A stretch of 43,014 nt of DNA from Branchiostoma floridae (lineage: Eukaryota > Chordata > Leptocardii > Amphioxiformes > Branchiostomatidae). The DNA lies in assembly GCF_000003815.2 (NCBI RefSeq), contig NW_023365693.1, forward strand, positions 41,588 through 84,601. The letters run 5' to 3'. Of this stretch, positions 31,171-40,900 are shown in pieces. The notes under the pieces were generated by a model, which ran no database searches, was not told the origin of the DNA, and saw only the letters and a list, made by a program, of their open reading frames with translations. How positions within the stretch are numbered: the first letter of the stretch is position 1; each line of letters opens with the position of its first letter. The translations under genes were made by a program, and so were the position numbers.

Positions 31171-31544
31171 TAGCTAAACAGCCCTGGGCTCGAAATACCA
31201 CCTGCATATGCAGGTTAGTGCAGGTAAAATTGGAGCTGTGCAGATATTTTTTATGTCTACCTGCACGTAACCTGCACTGGTCCATGTACTGGGTTTTATA
31301 CATAAATTTCCTTTGATTTAGACGTATAGGGATTGTTCTTAGCCGCATTGACTGTTACCGACCTATTAACTTTTAAGTATAAAAGAAAAAAATGCAATGG
31401 TTCCTAAACAATTCTAGTATGATTCATACTTCCTAAACTCGGAGTGGTGGAGGTAAAATTTGTCTGTTGCAGGTAATTTTTAATGTTACCTGCACCAGTG
31501 CAGATATGCAGAATTGAAAAAGTATTTCGAGCCCTGTAGCTACA
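31171..31544. mobile_element. hAT-like non-autonomous element
   Basis: The left end CAGCCCTGGGCTCGAAATAC starts at 31179. The right end GTATTTCGAGCCCTG ends at 31536. Flanks TAGCTAAA (31171-31178) and TAGCTACA (31537-31544) match 7 of 8, the duplication length of hAT elements. The ends carry repeated TGCAGGT and ACCTGCA motifs. Confidence 0.7.
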
Positions 31545-31567
31545 TGTACTTCAGTGTGCTACAGCCT

Positions 31568-31667
31568 NNNNNNNNNNNNNNNNNNNNNNNNNNNNNNNNN
31601 NNNNNNNNNNNNNNNNNNNNNNNNNNNNNNNNNNNNNNNNNNNNNNNNNNNNNNNNNNNNNNNNNNN
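31568..31667. other. Assembly gap (100 N)
   Basis: A run of exactly 100 undetermined bases, a conventional placeholder for a gap of unknown size. Confidence 1.
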
Positions 31668-31687
31668 AGCGCAGTTAGTGCATTTAT

Positions 31688-31875
31688 GACGTTCACCTTT
31701 ATCCTATATCCGTTGTTTTTTCAAACAAAGGGTATTTAGGAATATCAGTCGACCAACCTTGGTTTCAAATTGCAAAGTTTTCAAAATAATGCAGTTTAAA
31801 TATCCCTAAAATACCCTGTTTTGAAAAACAACGGATATAGGTTACTCTACGGTTAAAGGTGAACTAGCGTTACAT
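31688..31875. mobile_element. Inverted-repeat element, family A
   Basis: The left arm TTCACCTTTATCC then TATATCCGTTGTTTTTTC is matched by ACAACGGATATAGG then TTAAAGGTGAACTAGCG. The shared AGTCGAC phrase is in the centre. The left arm has lost about 10 bp (the GTGGGGTAAC part). Confidence 0.75.
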
Positions 31876-32586
31876 CCAAATTAATGCCTTAAACCAAACT
31901 ATCTGATTAATCTGTGACATCTATTTGCTTAATATTTAATATACAACAATTCTACTTTCCGTTCTATGGAATTATTGCCTCTTTAATTTGCCCTTAGCCT
32001 TTGGGCCTTAATACATCGCAATATACTCTAACATCCTAAAGAAATATCATAGAAAACTTTTACGCAATCAACGATTCTCAAAGCTACAAAATAGCAGAGA
32101 AAGAAGATGGGAAATTGAAACAGGTTATCTGACTTCACTTTGTGAAATAATGCCTGAAAGAAAAACAGGAAGCCCAAAATTCTTTCCCCATACATACATA
32201 TGGAGCGAATAATTGGAGCAACGCATTTTGCGTACGGATAATGAATTGTTTTGAAAGTTACGGACAGCTAAGAAATACTAAAAAAATAACAATACGTGAA
32301 GCTTCCTTCAGTGAGAAAAATGTCTTATAGAAAAACAAGAAGACAAAAATCCTCTCCCCGTACATACATATGGAGCCAATAATTGGGGCAACGCATTTTG
32401 AGCATGAATCGCAGATTGTTTTGAAAAACTGAGAAAGAAGGAAAAAACAATATTTGAATCTTCTTTCTGTAAGAAAAATGTCTTAAAGAAAAACAAGACG
32501 ACAAAACCCCTTTCCCCATACATATGGAGCTAATATAAAGAGGGCATCACACGGGGCGCGCAGTGGGAAAAACACGCTCGGCCTAC
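31876..32586. other. Non-coding DNA with a diverged internal repeat
   Basis: Three loosely similar blocks (about 32150-32260, 32310-32410, 32465-32535) share AGAAAAACA, a CCCCATACATACATATGGAG-type phrase and GCAACGCATTTTG. It reads as a degenerate tandem repeat of roughly 160 bp just downstream of the inferred first exon of the insulin-like gene. Confidence 0.5.
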
Positions 32587-32776
32587 CTTCTGATGTCTGC
32601 CGTACAGTCTGGTAGATTAGCACCCAGGGGAGCGGACCTCTGGCGGGGGTGTCTCGGGCTTAGCTCTTCTCAAACGCCGCCGAAACGACAGAGCGCGCGC
32701 GGTGAGAGAGAGAGGACGCTCCCACCAGGACCGGTCTACCTTATACCTGTCTGGTGCTGACGTCACGCTGACGTCA
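32587..32776 (-). promoter_or_regulatory. Candidate promoter and non-coding first exon of the insulin-like gene
   Basis: Read on the minus strand: two perfect TGACGTCA sites (32776-32769 and 32765-32758), centres 11 bp apart; a TATAAGG box at 32745-32739; then a GC-rich stretch with no ATG; then a splice donor AAG|GTAGGC with exon end at 32587. The start is expected near 32713. The next minus-strand acceptor that fits is six bases before the ATG at 24986, which would give a 7.6-kb 5' UTR intron. Insulin genes typically have such an intron. The link to that gene is inferred from order, strand and splice sites only. Confidence 0.55.
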
Positions 32777-33039
32777 GGCGTGGCGATACCGATCGGCGAC
32801 CAATGGGAGGGCGGGATGTGGTTGTGAGTGATTGAAGGAAACAGGTCTTTAGGGTTTTCTTGTAAACAACTTCCCGAGCAAAGTACGGCGACTAGGGATG
32901 GGATCCGAGGAGGTCACCGACACGGTAGCCTCGGTGTCGGGCTCCTCCGCGGGCCCTTTATTGTTGTTTTTTGTGTGTTTGCGAATCAAATTAATGATAA
33001 TTTCTTATTCATCATGAAGGTTAGACATCCTGCAGGTAA

Positions 33040-33275
33040 ACGCTATTCCTATTCCTATTCTATTCTATTCTATTCTATTCTATTCTATTCTATTCTATTC
33101 TATTCTATTCTATTCCATTCCATTCCATTCCATTCCATTCCATTCCATTCTATTCTATATTCTATTCATATTCTATTCATATTCTATTCATTTTATATTC
33201 TATTCTATTCTATTCTATTCTATTCTATTCTATTCTATTCTATTCTAGTCTATTCTAGTCTATTCTAGTCTATTT
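33040..33275. repeat. (TTCTA)n / (TTCCA)n satellite
   Basis: CTATT pentamers with a central block of CCATT pentamers (about 33113-33148) and imperfect ends. Confidence 0.9.
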
Positions 33276-33319
33276 GGGATTTCTAGACTTCCTTGCCAAG
33301 AAGCGAGGCTAAGTTACTA

Positions 33320-34165
33320 AAAAGTTGTAAGAATAGAGATGCATGCGTTTAGAAATAGAACAAGCAAACAAAACATAAACTGCAGATCTAAAAATGTCAC
33401 TATCAAGGCCAAAGTCAAGTAGCCATCCCCCTTATTGTCAGCACTGCTGAACCCCGTACGACAGCTGGCAGGCCTTCCGCCACATTTCTTGGGGGTCCAG
33501 TCTTGAAATGTACCAAACATGAAGATGCATGTATTTAGAAAAGAACAAGCAAACAAAACATAAACTACAGATCTAAAAATGTCCCTATCAAGGCCAAAGT
33601 CAAATAGCATCCCCCCTTAGTGTCAGCACTGCTGGACTTCGTATGACGGCTGACAGGCCTTCCGCCACATTTCTTGGGGGTCCAGTCTTGAAATGTACCA
33701 GACACGAAGATGCATGTATTTAGAAAAGGGCAAGCATACAAACATGACTGTAGATTTAACAATGTCCCTATCAAGGCCAATGTCAACTAGCCATCCCCCC
33801 TTACTGTCAGCACTACTGGACTTCGTACGATAGCTGACAGACCTTCCGCCACATTTCTTGGGGGTCCAGTCTTGAATGTACCAAACATGAAGATGCATGT
33901 ATTTAGAAAAGAACAAACATAAACTGTAGATCTAACAATGTCCATACCAATGCCAAAGTCAAGTAGCCATTCCCCCTTAGTGTCAGCACTGCTTGACTCC
34001 GTACGATATCTGACAGACCTTCCGCCCCATTTCTTGGGGTCCAGTCTTAAAGGATTGGCGAAAAGATAAGACGCCGTAAACTTCTAAGAATCTCTAGAGC
34101 CTTTCGTGTATTTTCAAAAGCTGACAAGACCTTCCGCCACCTTTCTTGGGTGTCCAGCCCGAATT
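33320..34165. repeat. ~185-bp tandem repeat, four copies plus a partial
   Basis: GATGCATG(C/T)(G/A)TTTAGAAA recurs at about 33338, 33523, 33709 and 33893. Each unit also carries ATGTCCCTATCAAGGCCAA, CATCCCCCCTTAGTGTCAGC and TTCCGCCACATTTCTTGGGG. A decayed partial unit (CCGCCACCTTTCTTGGG) follows at about 34133. The minus-strand reading frames here are unit translations without gene character. Confidence 0.85.
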
Positions 34166-34385
34166 TGTAAGATTCCATAAACTTCTTAGAATCTAGAATT
34201 TTCCACGAAAAGCCGTTAGCTATAGACCTTGCACGGCAGACCCCATTGTTATTAGAGTTAGAAAAGTGGACTCTGTATGTAGAGTGCTCAGTCACGCATT
34301 GAGTGTTGTAACGTTACATCGTAAAAATTAATGGAGTAGTGGATTTTAAAATGTGTTACCTTTGTACAAAAATGGCTATGTCTCA

Positions 34386-34435
34386 GGTGTGTGTGTGTGT
34401 GTTTGTGTGTGTGTTTACTTGTGCCAGTGTATGTA

Positions 34436-34467
<32 letters not shown>

Positions 34468-34512
34468 TGTGCGCGCGCGCGTGTGTGTGTGTGCGTGCGT
34501 GCGTGTGTGTGC
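34386..34512. repeat. (GT)n microsatellite
   Basis: GT repeats with GC interruptions such as GCGCGCGC, capable of forming Z-DNA. Confidence 0.95.
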
Positions 34513-35036
34513 AAGCGCGCAGACTGCCCAACTAGCATGTGGCTAGCCGTGCTAACATTGGCAATGACAATACAAATGGAATTTGACATGGAAAAGATAG
34601 CAACCAACTACAATAAATATTCTTGTACAACCTGCATATTACCGACGCTATTACATCTTTATGGCCATGATATATTCAGCAGGGGTCAGCAAAACAATTT
34701 AAAGGCCACGCCCTATATGGTACTTCAGAAGTTCTACTTCTATTCAAGTTCTACTTTAACTTCTATTTCTAGATGACAAAGTGCACATCTCGTACCAGGA
34801 GGTGATGGTGCACGAAAAAATAAAGTTAAGTACTAGCTGCAGCAGGATAGTTGTCATCCAGCTTTAATAGTGTGTGCTTTGTTATCGCATGTGGCACGTC
34901 ACATGTTGGACCTTATCTGACCGTCCAACCCTCCGCGGGGGCACGTCTGTTGACAGTTGACTTCTGCTAATCAAAGAAATGAAAGATAGCGAAGAGAAGA
35001 ACTAGAAAAACAACAACTGGGAATGGTATATTTTAA
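34513..35036. other. Non-coding DNA
   Basis: Starts with a CTGCCCAACTAGC phrase also present near 1369 (dispersed repeat). No exon supported. Confidence 0.3.
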
Positions 35037-35263
35037 CGTATTACGGATATAGGTTACCTCGCGGAATAAGGTGAACTAGCGACCATGTAAGGTGAAATCT
35101 GAGACCAACAGTTTCAAAACAACGCGTACGGATATACATGTAGGTTACTCCGTGATCTCACGTATAAAGGTGAACTAGCGTTACCGTAACGTAAGGTGAA
35201 ATCTGAGACCTGTTGCAAAACAACAGATATAGGTTACCCCGCGGATAAAGGTGAACGAGCGAA
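35037..35263. mobile_element. Three successive family A element ends
   Basis: ACGGATATAGGTTAC-type ends followed by AAGGTGAACTAGCG occur three times in the same direction (about 35041, 35128, 35224). GTAAGGTGAAATCTGAGACC is repeated between them (35088 and 35190). This looks like a tandemly duplicated element end. Confidence 0.65.
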
Positions 35264-35350
35264 CCGTCACAGGACGTTCGGTGCAAAACCAGCTTTTGCC
35301 AAGTGCACAAATGATAGCACTGGTTACGCCACCTGGGTGCTATCCTATTT

Positions 35351-35402
35351 CTACCGGGGCTCCTTACACTCACTTCGTAGCGAGTGTAAGGAGCCCCGGT
35401 AG
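35351..35402. repeat. Perfect 21-bp inverted repeat
   Basis: CTACCGGGGCTCCTTACACT and its reverse complement (arms 35351-35371 and 35382-35402, 21 bp each) flank a 10-base spacer. Imperfect pairing continues outward (CCTATTT opposite AATACGG). Confidence 0.85.
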
Positions 35403-35979
35403 AATACGGATGATACTCAGGCTAACTCACTGGTTACGCCATCTGGCATCAAAGTATCTGTGCAGTTGGATCTCTCAATCTCTACACCTTTAGATGAAGC
35501 GTTTTAGCTGCAGAAGCCTGTTGGAGACTACCATACCCCATACAGAGTTATCTTATCACCAGACCTTACCGTTACGATAAGTGACGATACCCTCTTGTGA
35601 CCCTCTACACCACCATACCCCATCACAGCCATACCCTGCCACGCGGTCTCACGGCCGGACCGTACAGCTGACAGCTGGCAGGTGGTTTAGGCCTAGGAAA
35701 ACATGTCCCAGTACTAGTATTCCTTGTACATTCGAGAAAATCTCACTGCATTCTAGATATTTGTCTTCATTCTTGTGGCCAGCCGGTTCTCTATCGAATG
35801 AAATCAGAATGTTAGAATAGCACTTTGAGTGCCGTTCGATATTTCTCCACCTCAAACGCACCTCGAAAGTTTTGAGCATGACTAAAGCTATCTGAACGAC
35901 CACAAGAATGGGCACAAATATGCAGTGAGGAATTTCTAGGGAACACTGCGACTGATTCCCAGTAATATACAAAGAATTT
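35403..35979. other. Non-coding DNA before a gap
   Basis: Includes a CCATACCC / CATCACAGCCATACCC-type short repeat around 35530-35640. No supported exon. Confidence 0.3.
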
Positions 35980-36079
35980 NNNNNNNNNNNNNNNNNNNNN
36001 NNNNNNNNNNNNNNNNNNNNNNNNNNNNNNNNNNNNNNNNNNNNNNNNNNNNNNNNNNNNNNNNNNNNNNNNNNNNNNN
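35980..36079. other. Assembly gap (100 N)
   Basis: Exactly 100 undetermined bases. Confidence 1.
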
Positions 36080-36224
36080 ATCTGACTTTCTTCAGGGAGG
36101 TTAACCTATGACATGTCAGTTTTACTACCATGTTTATCTTGCAACTTGGTTTGGTCTTGAAACTGTACTTTCCAAATTCCAGGTATTCATCTATGTGACC
36201 ATTGTTTATATCAATCTCCTAAAC

Positions 36225-36276
36225 TCCTTTGCCAGCTTTTGATACTATCTTATGCTATTGTAGGATCTGTTTGGAG
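36225..36276. mobile_element. Half of a family C element
   Basis: Reads TTTGCCAGCTTTTGATACTA, TCTTATG, TGTAGGATCTG and TTTGGAGATTA, the right arm of the family. The left arm is absent, perhaps lost in the adjacent gap. Confidence 0.65.
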
Positions 36277-37939
36277 ATTATGCTATAAATTATATACCTT
36301 GCACTAACGGTATAGTTTTCTTGAAATTGCACACAAAAATGACAGACAAGATAATTTTCAGTATCAGAAAATTTCATTGAGTATAAAGAGAGATCATAAC
36401 AAAAGTAATATACTGTGAACTCCTCTATACCTTAACTAATGCCTGCCTTACTTTGAGCATTGGCTGCATTGTATAACGTCTCGCTAAATAAAAATGGGGC
36501 CGAAAAGTCTATTTTTGATCACGGTACTTTACACTACATCACTCTGAGTCAGAACCTGCAACTCTTAACTTGTACATATAGTTTTATAACTTTACGAATG
36601 TGGCATTCATACAAAACTTCATTGGCGATAGTAATATCTATCTATCTATCTATCAATGCTAACTATCATACTGTGTCATCGAAAATTGACATGATGTCAC
36701 ATACCATCAACAGAATTTTCCACAATCGCAAATTTCACAACTTTCTACATTTAGAAATATAGAATATAACAGAAAACATAACAGAAAACGGAACAAAAAA
36801 TACGAATCATGCTTCTTGGCTATCAAAAATAATATTTCTTTGTCACTGAAATCATACTCTTCACTTTCTATCTAAGATGTTTTTAATCTCAGCATCTTCT
36901 TGACCGGAGTCTTGACAGCATCTCAAGACTCCTTATGTGCAGTTTCTTGAAGGCCCTTTCTTGAGGCAGGTTCCTTAGAAGGGATGGACCCTTCTTAAGA
37001 TCGAGACCAGTCCGAGAACTAGTCTGTTGCTCGACTGTCGTTTCGCGATCGTGATTCTCGTAAAGCGTCCGTTAACTGTGTCCGTACATGGGATCGCTGT
37101 AAAAGCTAACTTCAACATAGTGTTATTCAGGTATATATATCAATGTACAGTACTGTGAATCGTAGATATATCTTTGACACATTATTATTATATATGACTA
37201 TAATAGCCTGGATCACAGCCGTGGTGATCTGTTGAATCATACTAAAGTAAACACAGCTGGTATCCAGACTATGGCTCTACTTCAGTTCAAATATACATTT
37301 TTGTACTACATGTACTGTGTGTGAAAGAAGTGTTTCTGGACTTAAGATGTCAAAGCCAATGTTGTAGAATACTAATTCATAAGAAAAGAAGAGCTCTTTT
37401 AAACTTATTGCATATATGATATAGGAAGACAGGAAAATAATTTCTTGCAAGGAGTCCTCAAATTACTTGAATAATGCTATAAAAAGATAACTGCATAATG
37501 TACTGAAGTAACATTGGCAATACAGATCTCAAAACTGTTGGAACTGTGGATACTGCATTGAAGGCATTCCTCAAAAATGATGGATGAATATTGTACAAAT
37601 GCTTTTTGGCAAGCCTTAAATTTTGGCAAAGTACTTATCCAAGACTATTGTTATCTATCTATACCCCTATTGGCTAGAATAAAGTTCTAGCTATTGAGAA
37701 AACAAGACATTTGCCAAAATTAAAAACTTGCCAAATTTTTCCCCATCTCCTATATGGCGGATTTGATTGACAGTAGCAATGCATGCTGGGACCAACTACA
37801 GCACCGATATGGCGAAACAGCACCCATACTCACGTGACCTGAGTCGACCCAAGCTGACCCTGATGCGACCTGAGCCGACCTTTCACCTTAGCTGACCCCA
37901 TGATGTCACATGTTTCTTTCTGACACTGGGATCTCCATC
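36277..37939. other. Downstream region of ZFC3H1
   Basis: AT-rich DNA beyond the ZFC3H1 stop codon; its 3' UTR must lie at the right of this stretch. There is a short ATCT run at about 36638-36655. A small family B-like hairpin lies at about 37206-37272 (TAGCCTGGATCACAGC and CTGGTATCCAGACTA). Repeated GACCTGAGNCGACC phrases occur at about 37836-37880. No other exon seen. Confidence 0.4.
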
Positions 37940-40900
37940 TCACGACTTGGAAGACGTAGATGAAGACTTAAAGATGGCGGACAAGTATTCCTCCACATTG
38001 ACCCCTTGCTGGCGACAGCAGCTGATGACAGCGTTGACACGTTCTTCCTTTGCACCGTAGACAGCTTCGAAGAGGATATACTACAGGAAAAAATGAGCAG
38101 AAAAAAGTAACAAAAAGCCCATAGATTCTTAAAATGTAATAAGCATTTTTCACAATGAATTCTATGAAAAAACGTATCATAATAAAATCTTGTCTTTATT
38201 TTCAAATAGCAACAGGTATAACAGATTTTCCTGCCAAGCCATATCGTCTGTTGATACTGTGTGGTGATGACATGACGAAGACGGAGATACTGTGTGAAGC
38301 TATGCTAAACATAAGTCTCTCAGAGGGAAACATAAAATACTTTTTCGCATTGCCAAACTTCATAATCATACACTTATCTATCAACTCATTAGCTGTGACA
38401 AGCAATACAATTGATGGTTTAGTTTATGATGTAACCCTATTCGTTTGTTAACCGAGGGTTAATTTGACGTGAAAGAGGAGTTTGAGGTTTACGGTTTTTC
38501 CCAGAGAAGTTGCATAAATGGGGGCAGCAAGCCGGGTTTGCCTGCTTGGTAGAGTCTGGAGACCTGAAACATGGCACAAAAATGGAAACAGTCGGATAAA
38601 GACAAAACCTCCAATGATCTAATTGTTGCAAAAGAAAAAAAACTACTTGCACCTTTGACTTTTTGAGTAATATCAGGATCAGTAGAAACAAACTTATTTT
38701 TAAACATATAGAATGTCATGTATTTGCTATGACAAATTTGAAAAAGACACAAAGCATATAAAGGAAAGAAATTGTTGTGTTGCCGGTTACCAAACCAAAC
38801 CTAGTCAAAACTTTCAGACGTACATGAGTAAGACTTTTTAGGGGGTCAAGTGGTGGCAAAGGACATTACATTTTTGATCTGACATCGGTTCTGAGTGGTA
38901 AGAATGCTGTAGAATCATTTACCATATGTGTTCTCTTCATTTTTGTCTGTTGCAATAGTCTCCAAGCAGACCCTACGGTGCCTTAGAAATAGTACCAAAG
39001 CTGGCAAGGGACTTAGTATAGCAGCACCGGTGCCCGTTTGACTCCCTTTGGCCTGCTATCTCCCTTTGGCTGGCTATACTCCTTTGCCAGCTTTGATACT
39101 ATTTCTTAAGGCACAGTAGGGTCTGCTTGGAGACTATGTTGCAATAGAAAAAGTGATACAAACAAAGCCTCCAAGCCTAAAACACAACATTATCGTAAAA
39201 CTTCAGTATCGCTTGTGTTGAATAGAGAAGTACACCTCCTGCCAGGACCCACCTTGTTGAAGTTACCATCCCGAAGGTGCAGGTGGACAACACTAGAACA
39301 CAAGAACATGGGCTCCATGCTTTAGCAGTCAGTAGTATACAACCATACACATGTACAGGAAAACACAATGTATAGCAAGTGATGAAAGTAACCAGCGATT
39401 GGTAAACGATTCTTCCAAAGTATATTTTGGCATCTTCATTTTTTCTGTAAAATGTTGTACAAAGTACAATAAGGCTGTTCCAATTCAACTCCTTTGTTTT
39501 CAGACATTCCACAGTAAAAACTTAGCAAGAGATCAATGAGGAAAGAGACAATTACACAAAAACAATCATATATGACTCTATATAATCCCTGAAAATATTT
39601 GTACATTGTTCCAATGTTGATCTTTCAGTTAAAAATAATTTTTGTTAATGAAATAACTGACACATCAAATTGAATTGGCCCTAGATATAATGTAAGAAAC
39701 AGCTCTAAACAAGGAGCAAAAGTTTATAAGTAAAAGTTTATAAGTGAAAGTTTATAAGTGCAGGTTTAAAAGTGAAAGTTTAAAAGTAAAAGTTTAAAAG
39801 TAAAAGTTAAAAAGTGAAAGTCTAAAATTGAAAGTTAACAAGTGAAAGGTTGAAAGTAAAAGTTAAAAGTGAAAGTTTAAAAGTGAAGGTATAAAAGTGA
39901 AAGTTTTTCCCATCAAACAGGAATACTGTACAGTTGCCAGAGTCCGACACACGGTGGCTGTTCGGCAGGCACGGTTGCTAGGAGACTGCGAGCCAGCTGG
40001 ATGTCGTCGGTGGCAAAGGCATGTTCCACGGCCCTGGAAAATAACATAACAGTGCAGAATGTTACAGGGAAGATTATAAAGGATTAGAGAAGAAAAAGTT
40101 TACATGCGTGGAACTCAAAGTCAAACTTCCTCAAGGCATAATGAACTTACGCAAGAATGTGATCTGATATGTGACATTAGTTAATGTCCCCTCTGACAAA
40201 ACTCTACAAGTTGCCACATTTGCTTACAATATATAGACAGATATAATAGTTACTGCAGCATCAAAATTTCCATACTACAGGTCACCTAGGGTCAGGGCAA
40301 TCCACCCTACAGTATTCAAGACGCGGTATGCACCAGGGCAGAATGCACTGGAAAGGTACCGTATATGAGTGCAAACTTCACTGTACTTGTGTCATTTAGC
40401 CTCTAACCACTGAAGAAGGTGTACATAGCGAAACTAGTTTGGCCGACAGGCTGTATAAAACTTGAACTATGCGGCTCCAGATGTCTTTCTGAGGGACGAC
40501 TGCAGTGTGCAAGATGTCGGTAGCTAGAGGGATGAATTTACTCTACTATATACCGCAGCATCAAAGTTTGATACAGCCTGTACATTTCATCACAGAACAA
40601 TTTCGTTAGGTTGGCAAGACATAAAGAGACTCTTTTTTATACACAAAAGCTCTTTTATTTCCAGTGAACAATCCAGATTTACTCTCAGGAAGGTGACAGA
40701 TGGTCACTGAAACATTGGTGAAAATAAAACAAAAGTTGTGTGAAAAAAAAGAACTTCTTTTAGTTTATTTACATAATGTAAGGGCTAGTAACCCATCCCT
40801 GGAAAAGCATACCCTATTACGTTATCAAAATAGCAAGGAAAACTGGGGTCCGATTGAACATTAATGTTTTTGCACATAAATTTATAGTGGCATATACAGG

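Noticed and set aside
33316-33916. Overlapping minus-strand frames with repeated phrases
   Set aside because: They follow the 185-bp tandem unit and shift frame from unit to unit.
37906-38205. 99-residue minus-strand frame over the last ZFC3H1 exon
   Set aside because: It is the frame forced by a phase-2 splice, but the resulting sequence is Ser-rich and unlike the family; the phase-0 frame gives the recognisable C-terminus.
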